64,000 nt of DNA from Pantanalinema sp. GBBB05. GTDB lineage: Bacteria; Cyanobacteriota; Cyanobacteriia; Leptolyngbyales; Leptolyngbyaceae. Each line of letters opens with the position of its first letter. The first letter of the stretch is position 1. The translations under genes were made by a program, and so were the position numbers. The stretch is taken from NCBI GenBank assembly GCA_016743235.1, contig VRZD01000016.1, forward strand, positions 1 through 64,000. The letters run 5' to 3'. The notes below the pieces were generated by a model. The model was not told the origin of the DNA. It saw only the letters and a program-made list of their open reading frames with translations, and did no database searches. This document shows, one piece after another, positions 36,069 through 45,758 of the stretch.

Positions 36069-37540
36069 CCGTTCTCCCTATTGCTCTCTGTTTCTACTCC
36101 CATATCCTGGATGTCCAGCTCCGGTTGCCAGGGTAGAAATACCTGTAACCAAGCCCCTCCCGTTTCAGGATGATTACTGGCTCTAACAGATCCGCCATGA
36201 GCTTCTATAATTTGTTGCACGATCGCCAACCCTAAACCACTGCCACTTCCCGAATACAGTGAGTCACCATCCGTAGTGAGATCAAACGCTGAAGTCGCAT
36301 ACCGACTGATAGACTTCCCTGTAGCATAAACTGAATCCATACGAGAGCCAGAAAGGTCAGGAACAGACCGGGCTCGCGAGGGATCAACCCGATAAAACCG
36401 CTCAAAAATGTGAGGTAACGCGACCTCCGGAAAACCGCATCCTGCATCAATCACTTCCAAGCAAATTTGGGATTTAGTCGATCGCCCCTCGTTGGACTGC
36501 AAACTCAACTGGACCCGAATTTGCTGATGCATTGGGCTGTATTTAATGCTGTTATCTAGAAGATTGAGCAATACTCGATGCAGCCCGGCTTCATTCACTT
36601 GAGTCAGCAAATGCTCAGGACCTACATAATCGAGTTGCAGCACTTTCTTGCGGGCTAAAGGTTCCAGACTCAGCCAAGTGGATTGGATCAGCTTAGTCAG
36701 ATCAACGGAACTCAGGCTCAATTGATGAATAGATTGAGCTTCTAACTGACTCAAATCCAATAAATCTTGGACTAAGCTACTTAAGCGAATCGTTTCTTTC
36801 AGCAAGCGATCGACCCAATCACGCAGTGGGGGTTCCAATCGAGATTGCAAGGTTTCGGCAACCAAACGAATCGAGGTTAAGGGGGTCTTTAATTCGTGGG
36901 CAGCATCGGAAATCCAACGATCGCGCTGTTGAATTAAGGACAGAGCTTCCTCTCGGCTTTCTAAAAAGACTCCCACACACCCATTCGTCATCGGCAGCCC
37001 ATAGGCTCGGAGCGGAGAAGATTGTTGCTGTGACAATCGGGAGGGATCCGAATGGGTAGGATAAAAGGTCCAGTCCCGCTGACAAGGTTTCCTAACCTGA
37101 CGAGTTTGTTCAATCAATTCATCCAGTTCATAGGAGCGTACTACTTCCAGTAGTAAACGGGGTTTGCTTAACTGGAATGGCTGCACACTTAGCAAATCAC
37201 AAGCTTGCGAGTTACACCACAACAACTGATTATCTTCATCGACTTGCAAAAACCCGACTGGAGCAATCTGAATCATCTGTTTCCAGGTTTGCAATTCTTG
37301 CTCTAAGCCGTGTTCAGCCTCTTGGTAAGCTGCGATCGCCCGAGTTAGCCTAGACGTGACAGGAAGTGAAGACAACGTCGTATCCACCTTCACTCGCTGA
37401 ATTAACTGTTTCAGCTTTAACTTTTGTTGGACATGTTGCCAACCCAGCAGCATCAGACCGAGCGACAGTCCTAGGAAAAACCCCAAAAGATCCACAGGTT
37501 TTAGCGATTTGCGATAGGTGGTAAACAGCGAACCTGGCAA
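36065..37540 (-). CDS. sphS: PhoR/SphS-type sensor histidine kinase
   Basis: 491 residues. One N-terminal membrane helix (LLGFFLGLSLGLMLLGW), a PAS domain (about 90-190), the dimerization domain with SDAAHELKTPLTSIRL (phospho-His215) and HATPase with N box LLNLLDNSIKYS and G2 GSGSGLGLAIV. The order matches cyanobacterial SphS, which senses phosphate limitation. The regulator immediately upstream supports the pairing; the symbol is inferred, since pho-box targets are not in the window. A Ser-rich insert near 400 splits the ATPase domain. Confidence 0.75.
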   Translation of the reverse strand: MPGSLFTTYRKSLKPVDLLGFFLGLSLGLMLLGWQHVQQKLKLKQLIQRVKVDTTLSSLPVTSRLTRAIAAYQEAEHGLEQELQTWKQMIQIAPVGFLQVDEDNQLLWCNSQACDLLSVQPFQLSKPRLLLEVVRSYELDELIEQTRQVRKPCQRDWTFYPTHSDPSRLSQQQSSPLRAYGLPMTNGCVGVFLESREEALSLIQQRDRWISDAAHELKTPLTSIRLVAETLQSRLEPPLRDWVDRLLKETIRLSSLVQDLLDLSQLEAQSIHQLSLSSVDLTKLIQSTWLSLEPLARKKVLQLDYVGPEHLLTQVNEAGLHRVLLNLLDNSIKYSPMHQQIRVQLSLQSNEGRSTKSQICLEVIDAGCGFPEVALPHIFERFYRVDPSRARSVPDLSGSRMDSVYATGKSISRYATSAFDLTTDGDSLYSGSGSGLGLAIVQQIIEAHGGSVRASNHPETGGAWLQVFLPWQPELDIQDMGVETESNRENG

Positions 37541-37660
37541 ACCAGTTGCAACTCTAGGACTATTTTAGGCTGAACCATAGGTAGACGTGAGCATTCCATA
37601 AAATCAACCCTGTCCTACCCCAGATCTGCCTGTCATCCCCCTGCATCAAGAACACCTGGC

Positions 37661-38413
37661 TTAGCCAAACCGATAACCAAATCCACGCACTGTCACCAAA
37701 TATTCTGGATTACTCGGGTCAAGTTCTAGCTTTTCCCGCAGCCACCGGATATGCACATCTACGGTTTTGCTGTCTCCAATAAAATCAGGTCCCCAGATCC
37801 GCTCTAGTAGCTGATCTCGCGACCATACTCGCCGGGGATAACTCATGAACAGTTCTAGAATTTTGAATTCTTTAGGCGAGAAATTAACTTCTTCCCCCCG
37901 AACGGTGACTCGGCACTCTTGAGGATAAAGCACAATATCCTGAAATTTCAGTGAGGGCTGTTCTGGCTGAATTTGGAAGTGGTGATGGCGACGCAGCAAT
38001 GCCCGGCAGCGAGCAACCAGTTCCCTCATCCCAAAAGGTTTAGTCAAATAGTCATCGGCTCCAACTTCCAGACCTACCACTCGATCGGTTTCGCTCCCTT
38101 TAGCACTCAACATCAAAATGGGAACATTATTACCCTCGCGCCGAATCAACCGGCACAGATCTAAGCCATTAATGTAGGGCAACATCAAGTCTAGAATGAT
38201 TAAATCAAACCCCCAGTCCAGACGCTGAGACGACGAGCCAGTCGTTACCGAGCTACCACCTCTTGAGCTTACCGTTTCAATCGGATGGTGCAGGAGTTCC
38301 AAAGCAGTTCGCCCATCCTCAGCCGTCAGCACTTCATACCCTTCTTCTGACAATGCCAATGCGATCGTATCGCGGATCAGTTCTTCGTCTTCGACAACTA
38401 AAATACAGCCCAT
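37661..38413 (-). CDS. sphR: OmpR/PhoB-family response regulator (SphR-like)
   Basis: 250 residues from ATG 38413. Receiver domain with VVEDEE acidic pocket, phospho-acceptor Asp75 (IILDLMLP) and Lys in GADDYLTKPF; OmpR-type winged helix with SPKEFKILELFMSYPRRVWSR and KTVDVHIRWLREKLE (partial). Between alpha2 and beta3 lies a Ser/Gly-rich stretch (43-69). The sequence looks like cyanobacterial SphR, the phosphate regulator. Upstream of the kinase with 120 nt between them. A frame extends to 38464 without domain content. Confidence 0.8.
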   Translation of the reverse strand: MGCILVVEDEELIRDTIALALSEEGYEVLTAEDGRTALELLHHPIETVSSRGGSSVTTGSSSQRLDWGFDLIILDLMLPYINGLDLCRLIRREGNNVPILMLSAKGSETDRVVGLEVGADDYLTKPFGMRELVARCRALLRRHHHFQIQPEQPSLKFQDIVLYPQECRVTVRGEEVNFSPKEFKILELFMSYPRRVWSRDQLLERIWGPDFIGDSKTVDVHIRWLREKLELDPSNPEYLVTVRGFGYRFG

Positions 38414-38716
38414 TCTCAACCCACGTTGAGCGTTGAGGGGTTCTGACGGCAGCGCAAGCGGCATAACTTAAGCTGGCTCCTATTTGTCCAGAGAAATTTT
38501 ATCACCAAAGCAGGTTTCGTATGCTGTGATACTGTCTATAAACTCATGAATATGCTGACTGGTCCTTAGCATTTAGTGTAGCTCTAAACCCTGCGACCAA
38601 AGTACCTTTTCGCAATTTCACAATTTGGACTAAGTCAACAAAACTAGGTGTTTGGAGAACGAGCCAGTGCTTAGAAGATGCCTCATGACAGACCTAGCTT
38701 TCTCCAAGAACGCCAA

Positions 38717-41197
38717 TTATTGTACAGCCCAGTCTTGAATCCACCACTTGCCATCCTTAAATACCAACGTATATTGGACACGCAAATTATCGGTTTCAGG
38801 GGCGGCTTCAGCTTGCCCATCACGAAATGGCTCCGATGTCTCAGATACTTCCGCCACAACTGTTGCTTGACTCGGAGCAGGCGAATTAGCCAAGCTCGCC
38901 TCACTGGGACTTGAGCTGGCTGTTGGCGAAGGGCTGGACTCACCAGCCAGGATTGGGGTTGGGCTAGGCAAGCTGGTATCCGACGTGGCTGGGGGCGGAC
39001 TCGGCTGATTAGGATCCGCTGTTGCTGCCTCTGAAACGGCTGGGCTGAGTTCAACAGACTCCACCTTTACCGTATGAGTGTATTTTACGTAGGAGTTATT
39101 CTGCTTTTCCTGTTCAGATTTACCACGCCATTCCGACAGCTTTGGCTCCAGTAACACCTGCTCTAACTGAGTCACATCATGAGTCGAACCCATTGCTTTC
39201 GCTTTCGCTGACAGCCAAGACTCGATGACCTGCTGGGCAGACGCATTATCAAACTTAGCTGGATCAGCCGTTGCGGCTAATTCTTCTGGGGAAAGCTCAA
39301 CCAATGGTTGATCCAGGCGTACCAATGGTTGATCATCTATGACTTGAGTCGATTGCTCCGTTGGAGTTTGCCCCGATCGCAATGCCCACACTCCTAGAAA
39401 CCCTAAAATTGCCACCCCCAACAAAATCAGTCCAGGTAGAATCCAACGAGCAGGTGAAGAGGAGCGAGGTCGAGCCGGACGATCGCTACTGGGTGGCGGT
39501 GCGGGCGGTTTAGTCCGCCGTTGCGCAACATCTACAGATGGGCGTTCTGCCCGAGATCGAGAGCGCTCTGGTTCTGTACGAGCGGCTACCTCAACCTCTG
39601 GCTGCACAACTGGAGGAGAGACCCGCTCCGCTTCTGGCATCGCCGCCCCATTAGCAGGACGATTACCTGTGCCCAAGGTTGCCGTGACCGATTGTGCAGC
39701 GATCTGGCTGCGGGCAACTTCCAATAGGGGATCTTCTTTTGCTTCTGGATCTCGGTTCAGGTAGCGCCCAGTACCTGACGTTAGGATCGGCTCGGGCTGA
39801 GAGCCATTCGCATTAGAACGCAAAGCAACGGGTGCATTAGGCGGCGAAACCACTCGTGGCGTAGCGACTGGAGGAGAACTGACTTGGGTACGTAAAGGTG
39901 GCAGCGCCTGATCAATTTCAGCTTCACTCGGCAAGTCTTCTAAATAAGACTGAACGTGAGGATCGGCAAAATAATCTTTCAAGGAAACAGACTGAGCCAC
40001 TAGATCGCGGAAGTGAGGAAATACCTCATCCTGTAACCAACGCTCTGTATAGAGACATAACCCTGGCAGTAAATCTGGTGCTCCCTGGGAATGCTCTCGA
40101 ATAAATGCGATCGGCTCCCGCTCCTGACTTAACTCTAGTGCCTGACTCGCTTCATCGGTCTGTCCCAAGAGCAATGCACAAACGGATTTCTCCAGATAAA
40201 CGTCTTGGCGGCTACTCAACCGCGCAAGCAGCCGCTTAGCTCGATAAATCAGTTCTGCTTGGCGGTAAGCAAATCCACGTGATAGCAAAGCATATACTGC
40301 CAGATACGTGGCTACGGCAGACGGGCGACTCGCCTCCTGCTCAAATAAGGTTTGCTGCTCCTCTGCAGTTAAATAACTCCGGAGCTGCTGAATAAACCGG
40401 AGAAAGTCATCAATATTTAAGCCCGATTGATCATCGGCAGTACCATCAATCCCACCACGATCGTTCAAAATGTCTTGCAGCAACTGGATCCCCTGCTGTC
40501 GGTCTGAAACCCGATCTTCTGGGGCTGCTAATAACTCTAATACTCGGTACGGACGCAGCTTATAGAGATCAGACTGAATTTCACCTCGTACTCCAACAAA
40601 CAAGCCTTCCCGCATCAGTAATTGCTGTCCTGTTTCTAAAGCTTCCGCTGCATTTTCGTACTGTCCCTGCTGCCACTGTTCTCGCCCCAACTCCAAGCAG
40701 GCAAGCGCCACAGTTAACACAATGTCCGAAAAGACGATCGCGGGATCACCATACTGTCCACCCTTTAAACTGGCACTCCCCCCAGACAGAAATGGTCGTC
40801 CTAGCTTCAAGACCAGTTCATACTCGCCCAACTCTTGCAGGACTAATAGGGCACCAATAAACTCTTGATCCTCAATCTCAATGCTCGGTGCGTGAGGATC
40901 TAAGTCAGGATCATCTACATAGGGTGTAGCCATAGCTCCCGTTGTAGCTGACTCTGACTCTGATGCCAGGTCATAGGTTTTAGCTAAAAAGTTAGCATCA
41001 TAAAGCTGGCGCTGTTCTGGATTGGACAACAGCACATACGCTTTATCGAGCAGTTGTTTACGCGCCGCGATCGCTGCATCGGAATACTCGCGTCGGGGCA
41101 ATTGCAGGGTACGATCGCGGTGCGCCTGCTTCAGTTGTTCAGTGGTCGCCTGAATCGGCAAACCCAGAATCCGATAATAGTCAAGCGGAATACGCAC
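38717..41197 (-). CDS. ftn2: Cell division protein Ftn2/ZipN (ARC6 homologue)
   Basis: 826 residues from GTG 41197, with GGGGAAG upstream and the family start MRIPLDYYRILGLP; TTG 41212 is less likely. Divergent J domain (about 3-65), a long helical cytosolic region, a Pro/Arg/Ser-rich linker, one membrane helix (about 582-605, WILPGLILLGVAILGFLGVWAL) and a C-terminal IMS (DUF4101) domain ending DGKWWIQDWAV. It tethers FtsZ to the membrane at the division site. The J domain has HRD in place of HPD, as expected for this family, so it is not an active co-chaperone. Confidence 0.93.
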   Translation of the reverse strand: MRIPLDYYRILGLPIQATTEQLKQAHRDRTLQLPRREYSDAAIAARKQLLDKAYVLLSNPEQRQLYDANFLAKTYDLASESESATTGAMATPYVDDPDLDPHAPSIEIEDQEFIGALLVLQELGEYELVLKLGRPFLSGGSASLKGGQYGDPAIVFSDIVLTVALACLELGREQWQQGQYENAAEALETGQQLLMREGLFVGVRGEIQSDLYKLRPYRVLELLAAPEDRVSDRQQGIQLLQDILNDRGGIDGTADDQSGLNIDDFLRFIQQLRSYLTAEEQQTLFEQEASRPSAVATYLAVYALLSRGFAYRQAELIYRAKRLLARLSSRQDVYLEKSVCALLLGQTDEASQALELSQEREPIAFIREHSQGAPDLLPGLCLYTERWLQDEVFPHFRDLVAQSVSLKDYFADPHVQSYLEDLPSEAEIDQALPPLRTQVSSPPVATPRVVSPPNAPVALRSNANGSQPEPILTSGTGRYLNRDPEAKEDPLLEVARSQIAAQSVTATLGTGNRPANGAAMPEAERVSPPVVQPEVEVAARTEPERSRSRAERPSVDVAQRRTKPPAPPPSSDRPARPRSSSPARWILPGLILLGVAILGFLGVWALRSGQTPTEQSTQVIDDQPLVRLDQPLVELSPEELAATADPAKFDNASAQQVIESWLSAKAKAMGSTHDVTQLEQVLLEPKLSEWRGKSEQEKQNNSYVKYTHTVKVESVELSPAVSEAATADPNQPSPPPATSDTSLPSPTPILAGESSPSPTASSSPSEASLANSPAPSQATVVAEVSETSEPFRDGQAEAAPETDNLRVQYTLVFKDGKWWIQDWAVQ

Positions 41198-41382
41198 GGT
41201 ACACTTCCCCAACGGTAAGGAGTAAGGTTAAGCTATGGTATCGGATCTTGGCAGTTCTGTAACGTGCCCAGATCATACCGCTTACATAACAGAGTGGCAG
41301 TTTACACCCAGGATAAGCAAAATCTCCCCGTCAGCAACATAAATTCTAGAAAATTTGAGAAGTCTGAGGTCAGGACAGGTCA

Positions 41383-42414
41383 ATGGTTCAAGACAGAACA
41401 GTTCCGGTATTTCCGGCAACCCAAGCCAACATCAGCCGAGATGAAGGATTGATGCTGTATGAAGATATGGTACTTGGGCGCTTCTTTGAGGACAAGTGCG
41501 CCGAAATGTACTATCGCGGCAAAATGTTTGGTTTCGTTCACCTGTATAACGGACAGGAAGCCGTTTCAACGGGTGTGATTCAAGCCATGCGACCCGGTGA
41601 AGACTACGTTTGTAGTACCTACCGCGATCATGTCCATGCCTTAAGTGCTGGAGTGCCCGCCCGGAATGTCATGGCAGAGTTATTTGGCAAAGCCACCGGA
41701 TGCAGTAAAGGACGTGGTGGTTCAATGCACCTGTTCTCAGCCGAGCATCGCCTGCTCGGCGGCTATGCTTTTATTGGAGAAGGGATTCCTGTCGCTACAG
41801 GTGCCGCTTTCCAAAGCAAATATCGGCGGGAAGTCATGAATGATCCAACTGCAGATCAAGTGACAGCGGCTTTCTTTGGCGATGGCACGACCAACAACGG
41901 GCAATTCTTCGAATGCCTTAATATGGCAGCCCTATGGAAGCTGCCGATCCTGTTTGTGGTAGAAAACAACAAATGGGCGATCGGGATGGCGCATGAACGG
42001 GCAACCTCTCAGCCCGAAATCTACCGGAAAGCGGCTGGCTTTGGCATGGTTGGCGTCGAGGTAGATGGCATGGATGTGCTCGCAGTGCGGGCGGTTGCTC
42101 AAGAGGCCGTGGCACGCGCCCGCGCGGGCGAAGGACCAACATTGATTGAATGCTTGACCTATCGCTTTCGAGGGCACTCTCTGGCAGATCCCGATGAACT
42201 CCGGTCCAAAGCTGAAAAAGAAGCTTGGTTAGCCCGTGATCCGATCAAAAAGCTAGCCGCTTATTTGATCGAGCAAAATTTGGTTAATCAGCAAGAACTG
42301 AAAGAGATCGACCGGAAGATTCAGGCGGACATTGAGGATGCCGTTAAATTCGCCCTAGAAAGCCCTGAACCCGACGCCAGCGAACTCTACCGCTACGTAT
42401 TTGCTGAAGACTAA
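41383..42414 (+). CDS. pdhA: Pyruvate dehydrogenase E1 component, alpha subunit
   Basis: 343 residues. With PdhB it decarboxylates pyruvate using thiamine diphosphate. TPP motif GDGTTNNGQFFECLNMA...LPILFVVENN, phosphate-binding YRDHVHALSAGV and the CSKGRGGSMHLFS block are intact; RFRGHSLADPDELR is near the C terminus. PdhB is not adjacent, as is usual in cyanobacteria. Divergent from ftn2. Confidence 0.95.
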   Translation: MVQDRTVPVFPATQANISRDEGLMLYEDMVLGRFFEDKCAEMYYRGKMFGFVHLYNGQEAVSTGVIQAMRPGEDYVCSTYRDHVHALSAGVPARNVMAELFGKATGCSKGRGGSMHLFSAEHRLLGGYAFIGEGIPVATGAAFQSKYRREVMNDPTADQVTAAFFGDGTTNNGQFFECLNMAALWKLPILFVVENNKWAIGMAHERATSQPEIYRKAAGFGMVGVEVDGMDVLAVRAVAQEAVARARAGEGPTLIECLTYRFRGHSLADPDELRSKAEKEAWLARDPIKKLAAYLIEQNLVNQQELKEIDRKIQADIEDAVKFALESPEPDASELYRYVFAED

Positions 42415-42445
42415 CTAAATCAATTCACTGATTGCTATCTTCAGC
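42403..42445 (+). terminator. Possible terminator overlapping the pdhA stop
   Basis: GCTGAAGA (42403-42410) pairs with TCTTCAGC (42438-42445), with a smaller ATCA/TGAT pairing inside. The 3' flank (GGAACTTTTGC) is only weakly T-rich. It may instead be chance. Confidence 0.3.
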
Positions 42446-42856
42446 GGAACTTTTGCAACCTTAAAGCTGTCTGAAACACCGTGAGGCGGACCATGATGCT
42501 ACTCATGCGATACTATGAGGGGATTCTTGGTCAGTCCTCACCATCCCGCAGTTTGGGTCAAACTTAAATCTCAATTCTGTTTCAGCTCAGCTGAATTGTA
42601 TTAAATCACCAACCAGATGTGTTAATATTTATTAACATCAAGTTAACCGGTGCTTTAGCATCCTCGTACTCTTCTTACTCAACCATCTGTAAATGGTTTC
42701 AACTTGCTCAATTGGATCTCAGCGTCTTGGATTGAGCTATCGTTACAACTCCAATTGCTTGAGTGAACAGCCTAGCTTTTAGTAGACTAGAGCACTGCTA
42801 CCAGGGACAGAAATTTTCTATTGTACTAGCTGCGTTCAAGCGACCATGATACCTTA
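42446..42856. other. Intergenic region with near-palindrome
   Basis: About 410 nt between pdhA and the small frame at 42857. It contains TGTTAAT-ATTT-ATTAACA (42620-42637), a perfect 7-bp dyad followed by GTTAAC. This could be an operator or a start-site element for the downstream RNA-binding protein. No gene seen. Confidence 0.45.
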
Positions 42857-43123
42857 ATGAATGGCGTGAATAATCTGGTAGGGCAGTATAAGAGCAACAT
42901 GCTCAGTTCTAATTCTTTGGCAGCAATTGGCAGCCTCGATCCGTCTGATTTGACTATAGGTTGCCATTTGATGCAGTGGGTTGAACAATCGGCAGACAGG
43001 TTGCCCCTCTACTGGCAGGCAAGAGTATCAAAATTAGCAGGAAGGGAAAGTTTGGCTGGTTTTGCATACGGGCGTCTGCTTAGACAACTTCAGCCATTGT
43101 TAAAGCACAATTTTTCTTTTTAG
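42857..43123 (+). CDS. Small protein of unknown function upstream of the RRM gene
   Basis: 88 residues from ATG 42857, or 74 from ATG 42899; neither has a strong ribosome site. The C-terminal half (LPLYWQARVSKLAGRESLAG, then FAYGRLLRQLQPLL) is protein-like and helical. It ends 27 nt before the RRM gene. It may be real or a chance frame in that gene's 5' leader. No family recognised. Confidence 0.4.
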   Translation: MNGVNNLVGQYKSNMLSSNSLAAIGSLDPSDLTIGCHLMQWVEQSADRLPLYWQARVSKLAGRESLAGFAYGRLLRQLQPLLKHNFSF

Positions 43124-43150
43124 TTTCCAATAGCCTGGAGGTGTCTTCCC

Positions 43151-43603
43151 ATGTCCGTTCGTTTATATGTGGGCAATCTGCCCGAAGAGTTAACTCGTCA
43201 AGAACTAGAAGCAATTTTTGCGGAAGAAGGTGACTCAGTTTCTACCAAAATTATCACCGATCGCAAAACCAATAAATGCCGTGGCTTTGGTTTTGTTACC
43301 GTTAAGAATGAAGAACAAGCAGATGCCATCATTGAAAAATTTAATGGTTATGCGCTTAAAGATGCTTCGCTTAAGGTAGAGAGAGCTCAACCCCGCTCCA
43401 AAGATAAAGGAGCAGACGAAGCTCCGATCACAGCTAGCAGCGCTCCATCAAATAGCAAAGGACGCAAAGGCAATAATAATAAGTCCAAGGGTCGGAGTTC
43501 TGGAGGTTCATCCGATCTCGACAGTGTACAACCGGATCCCCGTTGGGCACAAGAATTAGAAAAGCTCAAACAGCTACTCGCTGCTCAAGCTAGCAATTCT
43601 TAA
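43151..43603 (+). CDS. RRM-type RNA-binding protein (Rbp family)
   Basis: 150 residues. One RNA recognition motif with RNP2 LYVGNL and RNP1 RGFGFVTV (about 2-80), then a Gly/Ser/Lys/Asn-rich linker (SKGRKGNNNKSKGRSSGGSS) and a short charged end. Cyanobacterial Rbps are often cold-induced and RNA-chaperone-like; some direct mRNAs to thylakoids. GGAGGTG precedes the ATG at ideal spacing. Confidence 0.92.
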   Translation: MSVRLYVGNLPEELTRQELEAIFAEEGDSVSTKIITDRKTNKCRGFGFVTVKNEEQADAIIEKFNGYALKDASLKVERAQPRSKDKGADEAPITASSAPSNSKGRKGNNNKSKGRSSGGSSDLDSVQPDPRWAQELEKLKQLLAAQASNS

Positions 43604-43623
43604 AGCTGTTTAGCGTTTTGTTG

Positions 43624-43657
43624 ATAGAGGTGCAGTTTTTACACCTCTATTTTTTTA
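43624..43657 (+). terminator. Rho-independent terminator of the RRM gene
   Basis: ATAGAGGTG (43624-43632) and CACCTCTAT (43642-43650) form a 9-bp stem with a 9-nt loop and a T7 run. Confidence 0.92.
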
Positions 43658-43663
43658 TGTCAG

Positions 43664-44443
43664 TTACATCAATCGAGTTAATTGCACTCGGTAACGGTCT
43701 TTTTTCGTCACTGCCACTTCTCCTACTTCTAGGCGACCTTTGCCTCGAATAGTAACCAGGTCTCCAGACTTCAACGGATGACTAGAAGAAGTAATTTCTT
43801 TCCAATTTACCCGCACATCACCAGCGGCAATTAGGTCTACCATCTTGCTCCGGGAAATACTAAATCCCGCCGAAGCAATTGCATCCAAGCGCATCGACGC
43901 TTCCACAGTGGTCAATTCTTTTTTCTTCGGCTCTCGGAGTTTGAGTTCCGCCAGGTCAATCCGTTGAGTTTTCACTGGCACAGAGCGCACCTGAGTCAGA
44001 TTTAACTCTAAAAACTCCACCATTTCAGGCACAACGATCGCCTGCGCCCCTCGCTCTCCTAGCACAATAATGTCACCCGCTTTCTCTCGAACAATACCAG
44101 TCCCTAGCAATGCCCCGAGAAAATCCCGGTGGCTCGCTGGATCAAATAGGAAATTTCCTGCAATCTCAACAGCGGCTAAATCAACTTGACTAGCTTCTAA
44201 TGGTAACTCTGAGCGGGCGATCGCGAGCCGTTGGCGTTCCGCTTGAGGATAGCCACCCCAAGCCACTAGATGCACTTCGGTTAACCGACTAAATCCTTGT
44301 TGAGCTTCATTCAGTTCGGGTGGAGATAAAAAGTCAGTTGGAATTACTTCCCAGGTTTTGATCGCTTGTTCTGCCTGATCAATTACCCTAGCTACAACTT
44401 CACGATGCTCAACACCCTTGAGCAAATCTTCTCGTGGCAACAT
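43664..44443 (-). CDS. Photosystem II S4-domain protein
   Basis: 259 residues. An N-terminal YlmH-like region (EVHLVAWGGYPQAERQRLAI) and a C-terminal S4 RNA-binding domain (RLDAIASAGFSISRSKMVDL, then VNWKEITSSSHPLKSGD). This cyanobacterial/plastid family is annotated as photosystem II S4 domain protein; the RNA target is not defined. Downstream of prfA on the same strand. Confidence 0.85.
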   Translation of the reverse strand: MLPREDLLKGVEHREVVARVIDQAEQAIKTWEVIPTDFLSPPELNEAQQGFSRLTEVHLVAWGGYPQAERQRLAIARSELPLEASQVDLAAVEIAGNFLFDPASHRDFLGALLGTGIVREKAGDIIVLGERGAQAIVVPEMVEFLELNLTQVRSVPVKTQRIDLAELKLREPKKKELTTVEASMRLDAIASAGFSISRSKMVDLIAAGDVRVNWKEITSSSHPLKSGDLVTIRGKGRLEVGEVAVTKKDRYRVQLTRLM

Positions 44444-44535
44444 GAATCCAATAATAAGTCAGCTGCTTCGATTCTAACTTAGCGAGCCCACGACCTAAAT
44501 CCACTTAGCGATGGGACTGAGGAGATGCTTACCAA

Positions 44536-45648
44536 TCAAACCGATGAGGGTTGACCGCTAGTTTCAGCTGCTAATTGCTCCAAGCGTTCCTGCTGATCCT
44601 GGGAAATACAGGTTTGAATGAGAGTATCAATATCGCCCTCTAAGATCGGTGCTAACGAGAAATTTTGATTCAAACGATGATCCGTCACCCGATTATCTTT
44701 GTAGTTGTAAGTCCGGATCTTTTCCGAGCGAGAGCCTGTACCCACCTGCATCCGCCGGGCCGACATCACCGCTTCCTGCTGCTCTTGGAGCTTCATCTCA
44801 AACAACTTAGCGCGCAGAATTTGCATTGCCCGTTCCCGGTTTTGCAACTGCGATCGCTCTTCCATACACTTAATCCGAATTCCAGTCGGCTTGTGGGTTA
44901 AGTCTACGGCTGTTTCTACTTTGTTGACATTTTGACCACCAGCACCGCCCGATCGCATCGTGGTCATTTCAATATCTTTAGGATCAATGTGAATTTCCAC
45001 ATCATCCACTTCTGGCATAATTGCCACCGTTGCCGTGGAGGTGTGCACTCGACCTTGGGCTTCAGTCACCGGCACTCGCTGCACTCGGTGAACTCCAGCC
45101 TCAAATTTGAGCTTGCTATAAACGCGATCGCCCTGAACTTCTAAAATCGCTTCTTTAAAACCGCCCATGTCAGCTAGCGATTCACTCACCAGCTTAACGC
45201 GCCAGCCCTGGCTCTCCGCATAACGGGAGTACATCCGCAGTAAATCCCCTGCCCAGATACTGGCCTCATCCCCGCCTGTACCTGCCCGGATCTCCAACAT
45301 GATGTTCTTATCATCATTCGGATCACTGGGCAGTAACAAAATCTTCAAACGGGTTTCTAACTGTTCTAGCTTGGTTTCTAACTCATCCACTTCCAGAGCT
45401 GCCATTTCTCTCAACTCTGGGTCATCTCCAGCTTCCTTCAAAATCTGCTTTGCCCCAGCTAACTCATCCTGCGCTGCTTTCCAGGTTTCAAAGGTGGCTA
45501 CTACCTCTTCCAGCGAAGAGCGCGCCTTGGCAACTCTCTGAAATTCATTCGGATCTTTAGCAACATCAGGATCAGCCAACCGTCGAGTCAGCTCACCAAA
45601 CGTTTGTTCAACAGAGTTTAACTTATCGAGCAGATATGCTTCAGCCAT
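44536..45648 (-). CDS. prfA: Peptide chain release factor 1
   Basis: 370 residues. Reads UAA and UAG stop codons and triggers peptide release. The catalytic GGQ is in RSGGAGGQNVNKVE; the stop-codon-reading PVT is in QRVPVTEAQG. Substrate of PrmC, also encoded here. It is the last clear member of the ribosomal array, about 110 nt after rpmE. Confidence 0.95.
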   Translation of the reverse strand: MAEAYLLDKLNSVEQTFGELTRRLADPDVAKDPNEFQRVAKARSSLEEVVATFETWKAAQDELAGAKQILKEAGDDPELREMAALEVDELETKLEQLETRLKILLLPSDPNDDKNIMLEIRAGTGGDEASIWAGDLLRMYSRYAESQGWRVKLVSESLADMGGFKEAILEVQGDRVYSKLKFEAGVHRVQRVPVTEAQGRVHTSTATVAIMPEVDDVEIHIDPKDIEMTTMRSGGAGGQNVNKVETAVDLTHKPTGIRIKCMEERSQLQNRERAMQILRAKLFEMKLQEQQEAVMSARRMQVGTGSRSEKIRTYNYKDNRVTDHRLNQNFSLAPILEGDIDTLIQTCISQDQQERLEQLAAETSGQPSSV

Positions 45649-45758
45649 GACGATCCCGGGTCAATTGAAACTGTATTCAGTAAGCAGTGTTCGCAGTTAC
45701 TAGCCTGCGCCCACATTCAAGCTTCTAAGGCCAACAACGGACTCACTACACTACACTG

